Shown here piece after piece: positions 25,370 through 34,482 of a stretch of 64,000 nucleotides of DNA. Source of the DNA: Linnemannia elongata. Its lineage: Eukaryota > Mortierellomycota > Mortierellomycetes > Mortierellales > Mortierellaceae. The notes under the pieces were generated by a model. The model was not told where the DNA came from, searched no databases, and saw only the letters and a list, made by a program, of their open reading frames with translations. Where the stretch lies: positions 3,066,001 to 3,130,000 of the forward strand of contig JAXBDG010000002.1 of assembly GCA_036320915.1 (NCBI GenBank). The letters are read 5' to 3'. A program made the position numbers and the translations under genes. Position 1 is the first letter of the stretch, and each line of letters begins with the position of its first letter.

Positions 25370-26531
25370 TCAGACGGCGGTAGGGATGATATTGAAAAAG
25401 TGAAAGACCTCGTCCTGATCCATGAGGGCTACTTTGGTATTGCAAATCTCACACACGACTGGGTTGTAAACTGCATCCTTATCATCGTCCTCACTCGGCT
25501 TGAAAACCTGTGTCTCGCTCTCAGCTGCCTTGCTGCCTTGTAATGATGTTGATAGTGATGATCCTGCCTTGCTGGTTTTCTTAGACTTTTTGCTGTTGTT
25601 GGCCTTCTTTGGTACGTTGGGGAAACGAAGGCGCTCGTTCTCTACTACTCGACAGTTCTCCACAAACATTGCCCTGAACTGGTGAGTGTAGACTTCGTGC
25701 CTATGTATAAAAAAGGTCGAGAGTTCAGTCAAATGTCACTGGGTCGATCCATGGTCCATTGCGCTGTAACAAAAAAAAAGCCTCAAACAAGCACATACTG
25801 TTGGCAATCGAAGCAGAGCTGTGTCAGGCACATTGGGCAGGAGAGGACGGCATCGGTCCAAATATCCTCCGGTCGACATCCAGGCGGCCGATTTGCTATT
25901 GAACAGTATATATGTAGCGTCAGTTAGTTGACTTGTAAGCCTTGAAAGTTTTACTTGCGCCTGCCTATTTGATTTGTTGAATGAAATGCGATCGTCTTGT
26001 AGTTTAGTCCTTTGTCCACTCACCCGCGATTTTTTTGATGAGCCAGTTTTCGTCCCTGTCGTCTTCGTCTGGGTCGTATAGAAGATCGGCGTCTGATATC
26101 GTTGCGTGCTTCTTGTTGTTCTTCTTTGTTGACTCAGTAGACTCGCCCATGGAACTCTCCTCCAGCTTCTTGGTTATATCGGACATCTGACTACTGCTCG
26201 ATCCTGTTGCTGCGGCGCTACTGCTGGTAATGCCTGAGGTCAAACCGGCACGGATATCGTATTCCTTCTCGTCGTCATCTTGATCGTCATCGTCTCCCTG
26301 CCCTTTATCATTCACGGCTTCGCCCGCTTCAGGCTCGTCTTCCTCGTCCGAGTCAAAGTATATGGGGTCATAGTAGTCTGGTGCATCTTGTTGATTAGTT
26401 GGTGGCGCTTCGAGATTGTCGTTGGAATCTGAATCTGAATCTGAGCCCGAGCCCGAGCCGACGTCTATTGTCCCGAAGCGGATTCTCCTTTTGAATGCCG
26501 GCGTTGATGCGGGTAGCTGTGATGCGTTCAT
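25370..26531 (-). CDS. EAPP: E2F-associated phosphoprotein (EAPP) homologue
   Basis: Protein of 311 residues. Exons (minus): 26531-26024, 25895-25799, 25700-25370. The N-terminal half is disordered and highly acidic (SDSDSDSND, DSDEEDEPEAGE). The C-terminal half carries the EAPP core: DAVLSCPMCLTQLCFDCQ with paired CxxC, HEVYTHQFRAMFVENC, then a Lys/Ser linker and VVCEICNTKVALMDQDEVFHF, which supplies another CxxC. Together these Cys suggest a zinc-binding fold. In animals EAPP binds E2F and affects cell-cycle genes; a role in fungi is not established. It lies in tandem with WDR6, 187 bp between stop and start. Confidence 0.9.
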
Positions 26532-26649
26532 GGTTGTTAGGAGGTGATGTTTGGTTCCTGGTTCTGACGTTTTTGTTGTTTGTGTTCGAGAAAGAGAAAA
26601 ACCGAAAAATGAAAAAATTAAAATTTATTTATTCAGAGGAATGGGAACC

Positions 26650-27930
26650 CTAAGCGCTTGCCTTATGCTTGTCGCTCTCGGGTTCCTCTTCTTGTTCATC
26701 CTGGCCAATCATCCGCATAAACCGGTTCAGCTCCTCCTGGGGCATAGGGTAGCAATGCTCTGCCGCTGGGAATGCTCCTGACTTGACCTCAGCGCTGTAC
26801 TCCTTCAGAGCACCCACAATCTCGTCCGCCAAACTACGATAGGTCTTGCAAAACTTGGGGACACGGCCATAAAGACCCAGCATATCCTGTTGAACCAACA
26901 CTTGACCAGAGCATCCGACACCAGCACCAATTCCGATGGTGGGGATATTGAGAATGTTGGTGACATGTGTAGCCACTGGCTCGGGAACTGCCTCCAGAAC
27001 AACGGCGAAACAACCAGCATCCTGTAAAGCCTGTGCGTCCTCAATAATTCCTTTGGCCTTGGCAGCGGTCTTGCCCTGAACTTTGAATCCGCCCAAGCTG
27101 GCCTGTCGCTGAGGTGTCAGTCCAATGTGTCCGAGAACAGGGATGCCAATCTGGGTGAGACGAGCGATAGTAGGAGCCATTTCCTTGCCGCCCTCCAGCT
27201 TGACAGCCTCGGCCTTGCCCTCCTTCATCAATCTGACAGCAGTATTGATAGCCTGCTCTGGGCTGGTCTCATATGTTCCAAAGGGCATGTCGGCGACCAA
27301 GAAGCTCGAGCGAGTTCCACGGGCGACAGCTCGGCAGTGGTGCAGCATTTCGTCCAAAGTGATCTCGGAGGTCGAGGAATAGCCGAGAGCAACCATGGCC
27401 AAGGAATCGCCGACGAGGGTCATGTCCATGCCGGCCTTGTCGACGAGTGTTCCTGTGGGGAAGTCGTGTGCGGTCAACATTGTGATCGGCTCGCCCCGCT
27501 TGTACAATTTGCGTAAGGTTGCCAATGTCACCTTGGCACGAACTATTTAGACACGGACATATATACAAAAGAAGAGTAGTATGATTTAGAAAACTAGGCT
27601 CGCTTTGTTCATGTTTTCGTCGTTTAGTCACTTAGCCAAAAAAAAAAATAAAAAAAAATGAAATGAACGAGGTGTGACAGAACCTCATTCCTCTCATTTT
27701 ATGATTTGTCACTTGATAAAGACTGACAAAGAGACAAACGTACTGTGGTGAATAGGTTGATCCGAGGGTCGTGAGCTATAGTGCCTCCTGGACTCGGAGG
27801 GAGTGTCTGTATGGCAGGAGATGTGTTGGTTGATATGGCTCTGGAGGGCCATGCGGACGGGCTGGGCAGATCGGGCCATAGCAAGACCCGAGAGCCTTGT
27901 CCTTGCGAGCAGTGCAACAGAGGTGCGCAT
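26650..27930 (-). CDS. ECM31: 3-methyl-2-oxobutanoate (ketopantoate) hydroxymethyltransferase
   Basis: First committed step of pantothenate/CoA synthesis: adds a methylene-THF-derived hydroxymethyl group to alpha-ketoisovalerate. Exons (minus): 27930-27744 and 27542-26650, 359 residues. Residues 1-62 are Arg/Ser/His-rich without acidic clusters (MRTSVALLARTRLSGLAM), a likely mitochondrial presequence. The TIM-barrel enzyme follows: ITMLTAHDFPTG, LVGDSLAMVALGY (Mg ligand Asp), VADMPFGTY, AVKLEGG, VLGHIGLTPQ, VLEAVPEPVA and TIGIGAGVGCSGQVLV. A charged tail (DEQEEEPESDKHKASA) ends the protein. Diverges from the mucin-like membrane gene. Confidence 0.95.
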
Positions 27931-29476
27931 ATTATATGTTGGAAGTGAACAGTAGTGAAGAAAGTAGTGATAAATTTGGTATGAGTGGTGCGAGTATATG
28001 TATTAATAATACAGAGTGAAAGTGGGAAAGTAGAGAGAATGGGGAATGGAGAAAGAGAAAGAGTGGGGAATGGTGAGAAAGAAAGAAGGAGTAAAAAGAA
28101 AAGACGATGCAAAAGCAGAGGAGAGGTCAAGGACCTTTTTGTAGGCAAGCAAACAATTTTTTCGCTTGTCAGGTTTTCACTCCCATTGGCTGTCGGCTGG
28201 CGGGGTCACAAATTATGTTGGCAAAAAGAAAAAAAAAAAAAAAAAAAGAAAAGAAAAACATGGCTGCATTTGGGTAAGCCTGAATGAACAGCCGGCAAAA
28301 TGGCAAGCATCATCCGAGGATGTTTATTCTTTCAAGAATAGGATGCTCTTCTTCTGTCCCTCGACTGACTAACTGGCCAGTCCAGGTACGGAGGGGTTAC
28401 CAGTCTTTGCACGGGAATGTGTGTGTCGGATGTCAAAATGTGTCAATGCATCTGTTCTGATCAAACTATGCAACAACGTGTGGAACAGTGGAACAAACAA
28501 GGGACGGATGTAGATCATGTCAGTTCAGGTACGATCACCTCCATGTGTCGCATTTTTCTTCAATGCCATCCATTATGCAGGCACACTCGCATATGTTAGA
28601 AAAAAAGAATGCGTTGGGCTCACCTCGTAGGGAGCTATCGTCAATCTACTTGCTGCTGCTGTTGATGTCAACAACTTGACTATGGGCTGTACACCTATTA
28701 CTTTCCCTCCCTCTGTTCATTGTAATGTGTGCCGGGAATCAATGTCGCTAACGACAACAGCTCATCCCAAACTCTAATACCTGCAGAGCGCTGCCCTATG
28801 CCTCTCTGTCACTGTCACTTGTACCCCTGGAGCCCTTTTTTTTTCTCTTTGTTCACACATGAGTACAAGGTGAGGCATGTCCCAAGAAGAAGATAGTTGC
28901 GTGAGAGAGGTGAGCAATCATTTTTTTTTCAATTGAGCATTAACAGCAACAACAGCATCAACATCGGTATCCATCTTTTTACAGCTCAGTTGCAGGCCTG
29001 GGCTGGGCTTTTACACTCACAAGAACCCCTACACCCAACCGCCCCTGGTTCGCTCCAAGTGGCGAACAACAAGGAAGAAGTTTGCTCTCATAATTTTTTG
29101 TCTTTTTCGTTGGTTCTTTCCTGACCTTCTTGTGTTCATTAGTGCAGTTTTCATTTCCTCTCTCTCTCTCCTCTTTCTTTTTCTCCTCTTTTCCCCTTTG
29201 TGTTCGCACCCTCGTCCATTCCTTCCTTCTTCCCTTTCCTTCTCTTTAACGAACCCTTCCTTCCTCTCCTTCGCCCCTCCTCTTCCTTCTCTCCACTCCA
29301 CTCCACTCTCCTCGACTCTCTTTTCCCTCTGCCTCTTGGTGGATCCTTCCCGGATTGAAAGATATCTGCTCCTTCTTCCTCTCCTTCCTCCTTTCCCCCC
29401 ACGCTCACTCCCCCATACCCCTCCCCATCTGAATAAACTCATCCTCCTCTCATCCTACATCAACCTCTCCTTCGAC
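27931..29476. other. Divergent intergenic region, 1.5 kb
   Basis: Contains the PANB-type leader on the minus strand and, from about 29150 to 29470, a strongly CT-rich leader of the plus-strand mucin-like gene. A mixed A/G run sits near 28225-28255. Frames of 60-100 codons in between show no family similarity and no splice pattern. Confidence 0.5.
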
Positions 29477-31330
29477 ATGTCAGAACAAACAACAACACGT
29501 CCAGTCACCAGGACAACAACAAGAGCTCCGACTGGAACAGCAACCGGAACTGCTCGAACCACAACAGCAGCTCGCACAACGACTGCACGAGGTACTAGAA
29601 CAACTACCCTTCCCATAACCACCACCACCGCAACCATCTCCCCATCACCCACCCCTGAACAACCAGCCTCAGGAGGTCTTGCCCCAGGTGCCATTGGCGG
29701 TATTGCAGGCGGTGCTGTGGCTCTGGTGGCCCTTGTCGGGGTTCTGTTCTACAAGCGCCGCAAGAAGGCCGGAGCCACGTCCAAGAAGGGCGGCGGGGGA
29801 GACAACAAGGAGGAGCCCATCTACATGCATGCCTCCAACTATTCAAGCAATAATCATAAAAACCCGCCCTCCAATAAAGGTATCTCGGGCCCCATGGCCT
29901 TGTCTGCCGAGCCCAACGTTGAGACCTCCGCCGCCGCTGCCGCCGCCGCTTCGCCCTATGGACGATCACCGCAACAGGACAATAGCCGTGGGGGGCTTCC
30001 TGGGGCCGGTCCCTATGGTGGCCCAGGTGGCGACAATAGAAACAACAACCTTAATCAACAGGGTCAATTCGACGACAACAGCCGCAACTACGGCGGTGGT
30101 CGCAAGAGTGAACAGGACGACCGGTACAACAATAGTAATAACAGTCGGCCGCCTCGCTCCCCCGACGACGACAAAGCGCCCCTGCAGCACGACTATTACG
30201 ACGATGTCCAGGATTATTACGACGGTCCTCAAGAGCCTATTGGTGCCCAGCGCTCAGTTGTTACCCCTCGTGATCTGACCCATGGCAACCTGACCCCTGC
30301 TCCCGAGTACTACCTTGGCAAGGAGGATATTGACCCTCGGCGTGACCTTCGTGGACTGGATGAGCCAGAGACGTACATTCGGAAAGCCAACATAAACAAC
30401 AACAGTAACCAAGAACCACCTGTCGACCAGAAGAGCCAAGCCAGAAACCGTCGTTCGTCCGTCTCGTCTGGAGGCGGAAGCACCTACATGACGCTGGAGC
30501 AGGCCCAACAAGCGCACCAGAAGAAGATGCAAGGCCACAAAGAGAGCATCGGATCTGTCAGCATGTTGATCGATACCTCCAACAAGAACCAGAAGCCCAA
30601 CCGCGCAGAAGAGCCTCGGTCACCCGGAACCCCAAGCTTTGCCCACGACAACGCCTCGATTGCCATTTCGGATTCTGTCATGTCGATGATGCCCTCTCTG
30701 CCACCTATCAATAGTCCTATGCCCTACAACAACAACGGAGGAAGCAACAAGCCCTCGCCGAGACCCAAGGATTCTGGCCCCATGTCCCCAGGCGGCCATG
30801 ATGATCCCTATGCCGAGAGTGCGTTCAGTGAGGATTTTAGTTCATACCCCAATAGTCCTCACTCTGCTCCTTACAAGGGCACCCATCCGTCCCAGCATCA
30901 CCCTTACCCACAGCATCCGTCAAGATCCCTTCCTGGTCCCAACAGTCCAGGCGGCGGTTATAATGGATACCCTCAACAGGGCGGTGGTGGTTATCGAGGC
31001 AATGGCTATGGCCCAGGACCAAACCATGGCGGATACCCTGGCTCTCCTCCCTACAATGGCTATGGCGGCGGTGGTGGTCGACCTCAGCGTGGTCCCGGCG
31101 GTCATCATGGCGGTCCACCTGGCTATGGCGGAGGCGGTGGTCCTGGTTGGAATGGCCCAGGATATGGACCTGGAAGTCCAGGTGGACGAGGCCCGCCTCC
31201 TTCCAACTACGGCCCTGGAAACGGCTACAACAACGGATACCCACCCCGGGGTGCCAGCCCTGGCCCTGGAGGCTACCGGCAACACCCTTCACAGCAGCAG
31301 CGCGATCCTTATTATGGCCGTGCATATTAG
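29477..31330 (+). CDS. Mucin-like single-pass membrane protein with Gly/Pro/Tyr-rich tail
   Basis: Single-exon frame, 617 residues from MSEQTTTRPVTRTT. Residues 1 to about 65 are Thr/Arg-rich and probably O-glycosylated if extracellular. A single hydrophobic helix follows at about 69-94 (GAIGGIAGGAVALVALVGVL), immediately trailed by a basic stop-transfer cluster YKRRKK. The long inner domain is disordered, rich in Asn, Ser, Pro and Gly, with NPSNK-like, RSVVTPRDL and DDVQDYYD segments, and ends in a repetitive Gly/Tyr/Pro tract (GGGYRGNGYGPGPNHGG). The layout resembles fungal cell-wall sensors, but the cysteine-rich ectodomain and a signal peptide are missing from this start. An in-frame ATG at 29132 would add a hydrophobic leader; the CT-rich composition suggests UTR instead. 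Confidence 0.7.
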   Translation: MSEQTTTRPVTRTTTRAPTGTATGTARTTTAARTTTARGTRTTTLPITTTTATISPSPTPEQPASGGLAPGAIGGIAGGAVALVALVGVLFYKRRKKAGATSKKGGGGDNKEEPIYMHASNYSSNNHKNPPSNKGISGPMALSAEPNVETSAAAAAAASPYGRSPQQDNSRGGLPGAGPYGGPGGDNRNNNLNQQGQFDDNSRNYGGGRKSEQDDRYNNSNNSRPPRSPDDDKAPLQHDYYDDVQDYYDGPQEPIGAQRSVVTPRDLTHGNLTPAPEYYLGKEDIDPRRDLRGLDEPETYIRKANINNNSNQEPPVDQKSQARNRRSSVSSGGGSTYMTLEQAQQAHQKKMQGHKESIGSVSMLIDTSNKNQKPNRAEEPRSPGTPSFAHDNASIAISDSVMSMMPSLPPINSPMPYNNNGGSNKPSPRPKDSGPMSPGGHDDPYAESAFSEDFSSYPNSPHSAPYKGTHPSQHHPYPQHPSRSLPGPNSPGGGYNGYPQQGGGGYRGNGYGPGPNHGGYPGSPPYNGYGGGGGRPQRGPGGHHGGPPGYGGGGGPGWNGPGYGPGSPGGRGPPPSNYGPGNGYNNGYPPRGASPGPGGYRQHPSQQQRDPYYGRAY

Positions 31331-31375
31331 ACTCAACCACGGAACTTGCCCACCAAAAAAAAAGAAAAAAAACAA

Positions 31376-31381
31376 AATAAA
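31376..31381 (+). terminator. Polyadenylation signal of the mucin-like gene
   Basis: AATAAA about 46 bases after the stop in an A-rich trailer. Confidence 0.5.
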
Positions 31382-31822
31382 AACAAATCACAACAAACAA
31401 CCAGGCCAGCTAGGCACCCTCAATTTCGTTTTTATGTGTTAGGAGGCTACAAAGAAAACGTAAAAAGTGGACTAACGGGTTATTGCATGCGTGGAAGGAA
31501 ATGATGTTTCCAAACCTTTTTCATTTCGTGTCCGCTCTCAGGGAAAAAAAAAGAGGTTACATCGGAATGGGATCGCATCTCTCCCTGCCACTAATTGATC
31601 TGGTGGTTGCACTGTCTCTCTCCCTCTCGAGTTCTCATCCCTTAAGAGACGGGTCTAATTGCTCTAGCCTCGTCCATCATGATATAAATGTCGCGCCAAA
31701 GGTTTATCCCTGCTATCACTTCTTTTCCTTGGCAGGTTTACCCATGGTATTCCTTTCTTTGAACCGGAGGTTTTTTAGTACTCTTCGAGCGATATGAAGG
31801 TCAACTTTAATTTTGACCGTTG

Positions 31823-31908
31823 AAGCCCCTGATTTTCTTTTATCATAATTCGTCCTCCATCATCCTCGACTGCCTTTATGATTTCAGGGGCTCATTTTTA
31901 TGATGTGG
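31823..31908. repeat. Small inverted repeat (foldback)
   Basis: AGCCCCTGATTTT on the left pairs with TGATTTCAGGGGCT on the right (core AGCCCCTGA/TCAGGGGCT), separated by about 55 bases. No gene overlaps it. It may be a MITE remnant or a chance hairpin. Confidence 0.4.
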
Positions 31909-32586
31909 GCTTGATTGGTTCGAAACCATCTTGCTCATCAGAGGAGACATTACCAGGGTTAGTCTTGTTGGGTTCAGAGTCAGGGGCGAGACTGGAACAA
32001 AAAAAATAAATAAAAAAGTGGGTTATTGTGGCTGGCATCGTCCAATGGTCCGTTGGAAGAAATCATGGCGCGTCCAACAGCATTCTTCGCCAAAACGTGA
32101 TTGTAATAAAAACAAAGGGTAGTTGACGTTTTTTTTTTAGTCTTTTCAGGTGTTGTTGTCGTAATAAAAACTAAACACCTGGAGACTTCCACTCACTCAC
32201 TCATACTTGATCCGCAAGGTTGACTGGACATACGCCATCAACAACTGCGACCGTTCACAACCCTAACCAAAATGCTTTAAATGCAATTCACCCTCCTCCC
32301 AACACTCCTCCAACCTCGGACACGCACTCTTCATCCAATCCAACTCTTCCGTGTCAACACGATGACTGACACTTGGAACTTGTTCAACCTCATCAAAGCA
32401 CCCAACCGGTTCAGTCCTGAATCGAACGATAGTTTAAGTGTGTTGTGCTTGGGAGGGTACTGGTTGTGGTAGACTCGTCCAGCGTTGAGGGCGGTCTCTG
32501 GGATGGGGGATTGGTGCATGGATGGCCAATGGTCTTGGTGGCGATGGTTGACGGAAGTTGTACCCAAATCCAATCGCTGAGGCCGG

Positions 32587-34071
32587 TCAGCCCTGAAATG
32601 TGGCGTAGATATAGCGGTGGAGGTCTTGGCCTGTCTGGTACTTCTCTACTTGACTCCGCTTCTCTTCCTGTGCAGTCTCTAAGGCCGTGGCCGTGGTTGT
32701 GGTCGAAGTCGCCGCTTCTCCGTCCCGCATGGGTGTTATGGTCCAAGAGTCGTAGGCAACCTGCTCATCGACCGTCAATCGGTTCCCTCCAACAACCTGA
32801 CAACAAAACGTCTCAAGACTGCGACAGACAATAGGCCTCTCCAACAGCAGGCGGGCGTCTGCCGAATGACGTGGGGTATGTAGACGCTTGAGATCGGACA
32901 AATATGTAAAAGCACGAGCGGCATATTTTCGGGAAGCGTCATCTTGATCCTGTTCGAACCTATGGCATCCAACACCTTCACCGTCTCCAGGTGGCATCAC
33001 TGCTCCACCAGAGCTCCCGCCCGTCGCCAACATCAAGACTCTCAGCGTAAGCTCTGCCAGGAGCGGCATCGTAGGAAGGACTAGTCCGGCAATCGTCTCG
33101 TCCAGGGCTGTCGTGATCTCTTGGTCTTACTCGGCCATGTGCATTCCCCGGGCTCTGTGGCTTGTGTTGAGAGACTCCTGCTCGCTAGCGTAAACTCCTC
33201 CTGTTGGCGGCACGACAAATACCTTGACGCACGTTAGAGTGTGCTGATCGTCAGCTGCTCAAGGCTCGGCAAGAACTCCAAGAGGTTGTGTAGGGATGCC
33301 AATCGTAGAGGTCCGCAACTCTGGGTCTCGAGTGACAGGAGACGGGGAATGCTTGGTCGATTCCCAGGTCGTTTGGGATGAAATAGCTCCAAGAGCTAGT
33401 AGGCGAACAGTACGTGTAATGGTGGAGTCCTGGAAGTTCGCCCAGGATCTTTTGGGGAGGCTAGCTCATAATGTCGTTTACCAACTGCGTCAGCTTTGGA
33501 AGGAGCTGCATGATCTTGATCATTGCCTCCATCTTGAACACCTGCCGCTCCCCCAAAGATGGTATGCAAGGCACAGATGCTGCAAATCAGGATTCTGCAG
33601 GACCTGGAGCCAAAAGCCGCTGCGAGGCGACAATACCGTGTATGAATCTGCTGCGTTTGAGACGAGGGGTGGTTCCAAGGCACCGTCAACCGCTGGCGAG
33701 AGGATATAAGACGAGATGGCCGCCTGTTGCTGTTCTACGGTCGAACGGCCATGTTCATCCATCCCCGCCAGGACTAGAAAGTCATATAGAGGCGCCTCCT
33801 CCTCAAATCAGAGACCCATCGAAACGCTGTATGCACAGAGAGACCGTAGTCGAGTGATGGTTGTTCCCACTGCGCCAGCGTTTAGGAGTACAGTGATCGA
33901 GGTCATGCTGAGGTGTCGGATGTGTCCACCATGCTTGGCCAAGATTGTCCCAAGTCACCTTTCGTCCTTCTCGACGCCGGTGCCGTCCTTAGGCGGATAG
34001 CAATAGCTGATCGACAGAGTGGTGTACCAGTTGAGAGTCTGGTCGTCGATGGTGTGCCAGAGCTTTATTGG
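32587..34071 (-). pseudogene. Decayed F-box/leucine-rich-repeat-like gene
   Basis: The minus strand reads like the leucine-rich part of the large Mortierella F-box protein families. From 34071 the frame gives IKLWHTIDDQTLNWYTTL, a TGA at 33957-33955, then LGTILAKHGGHIRHLSMTSI, a second TGA at 33810-33808, then VEQQQAAISSYI and SGFWLQVLQNPDLQHLC. A frame change near 33560 leads into KIMQLLPKLTQLVNDIM. After further breaks, MPLLAELTLRVLMLA and LERPIVCRSLETFCCQVVGG are read from 33069 down, and another shift near 32587 leads to LTGLSDWIWVQLP. The start region with an F-box is not recognisable. At least three in-frame stops and two frameshifts make function unlikely. The family call is from recalled sequences. 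Confidence 0.7.
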
Positions 34072-34482
34072 TTCTTTATTTCGATTGTACTTCCTGGCAC
34101 AGTTACTACTGTTTATCAAATCATTCGTACATCCTTCATTCGCCTCCTTTCTCGATTTAGTCGATCTTAAGCAGCAATTTAGCACTTGTCGATTGACCTG
34201 CATCCCTCCAAATCTTAATGGACATGTTGAGCATCCTTCAGTGGATACACCTTCAAAACCAAGAAGCTTCTCCTCAATAAATTCAACCAACTCTCCCCCA
34301 CAACTCCTCCCTCGTCGTCAGGCGCTGACTAAAGTTGACCAACGTACAAACGAATGTTGTTCCGCTCTAACGGTTTCCTTCTCTTGTCATACTCCCCCAA
34401 GCATGAATATCATTTCAGCAATTGTGTCTTCGTTGAAGTTCATTTGTCAATAACTTTTTTTTTAATATCCAACATGATTTTT

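Larger units (their letters stand above)
31331..32586. other. Gene-poor spacer with a small inverted repeat
   Basis: No supported gene. It contains a short foldback at 31823-31908 (listed separately) and an A-rich patch near 32000. The right part runs into the F-box relic. Confidence 0.5.

Noticed and set aside
31900..32010. Sequence GGTTCGAAACC resembling a tRNA or SINE B-box near an A-rich patch
   Set aside because: No matching A-box at the right spacing and no cloverleaf could be drawn.
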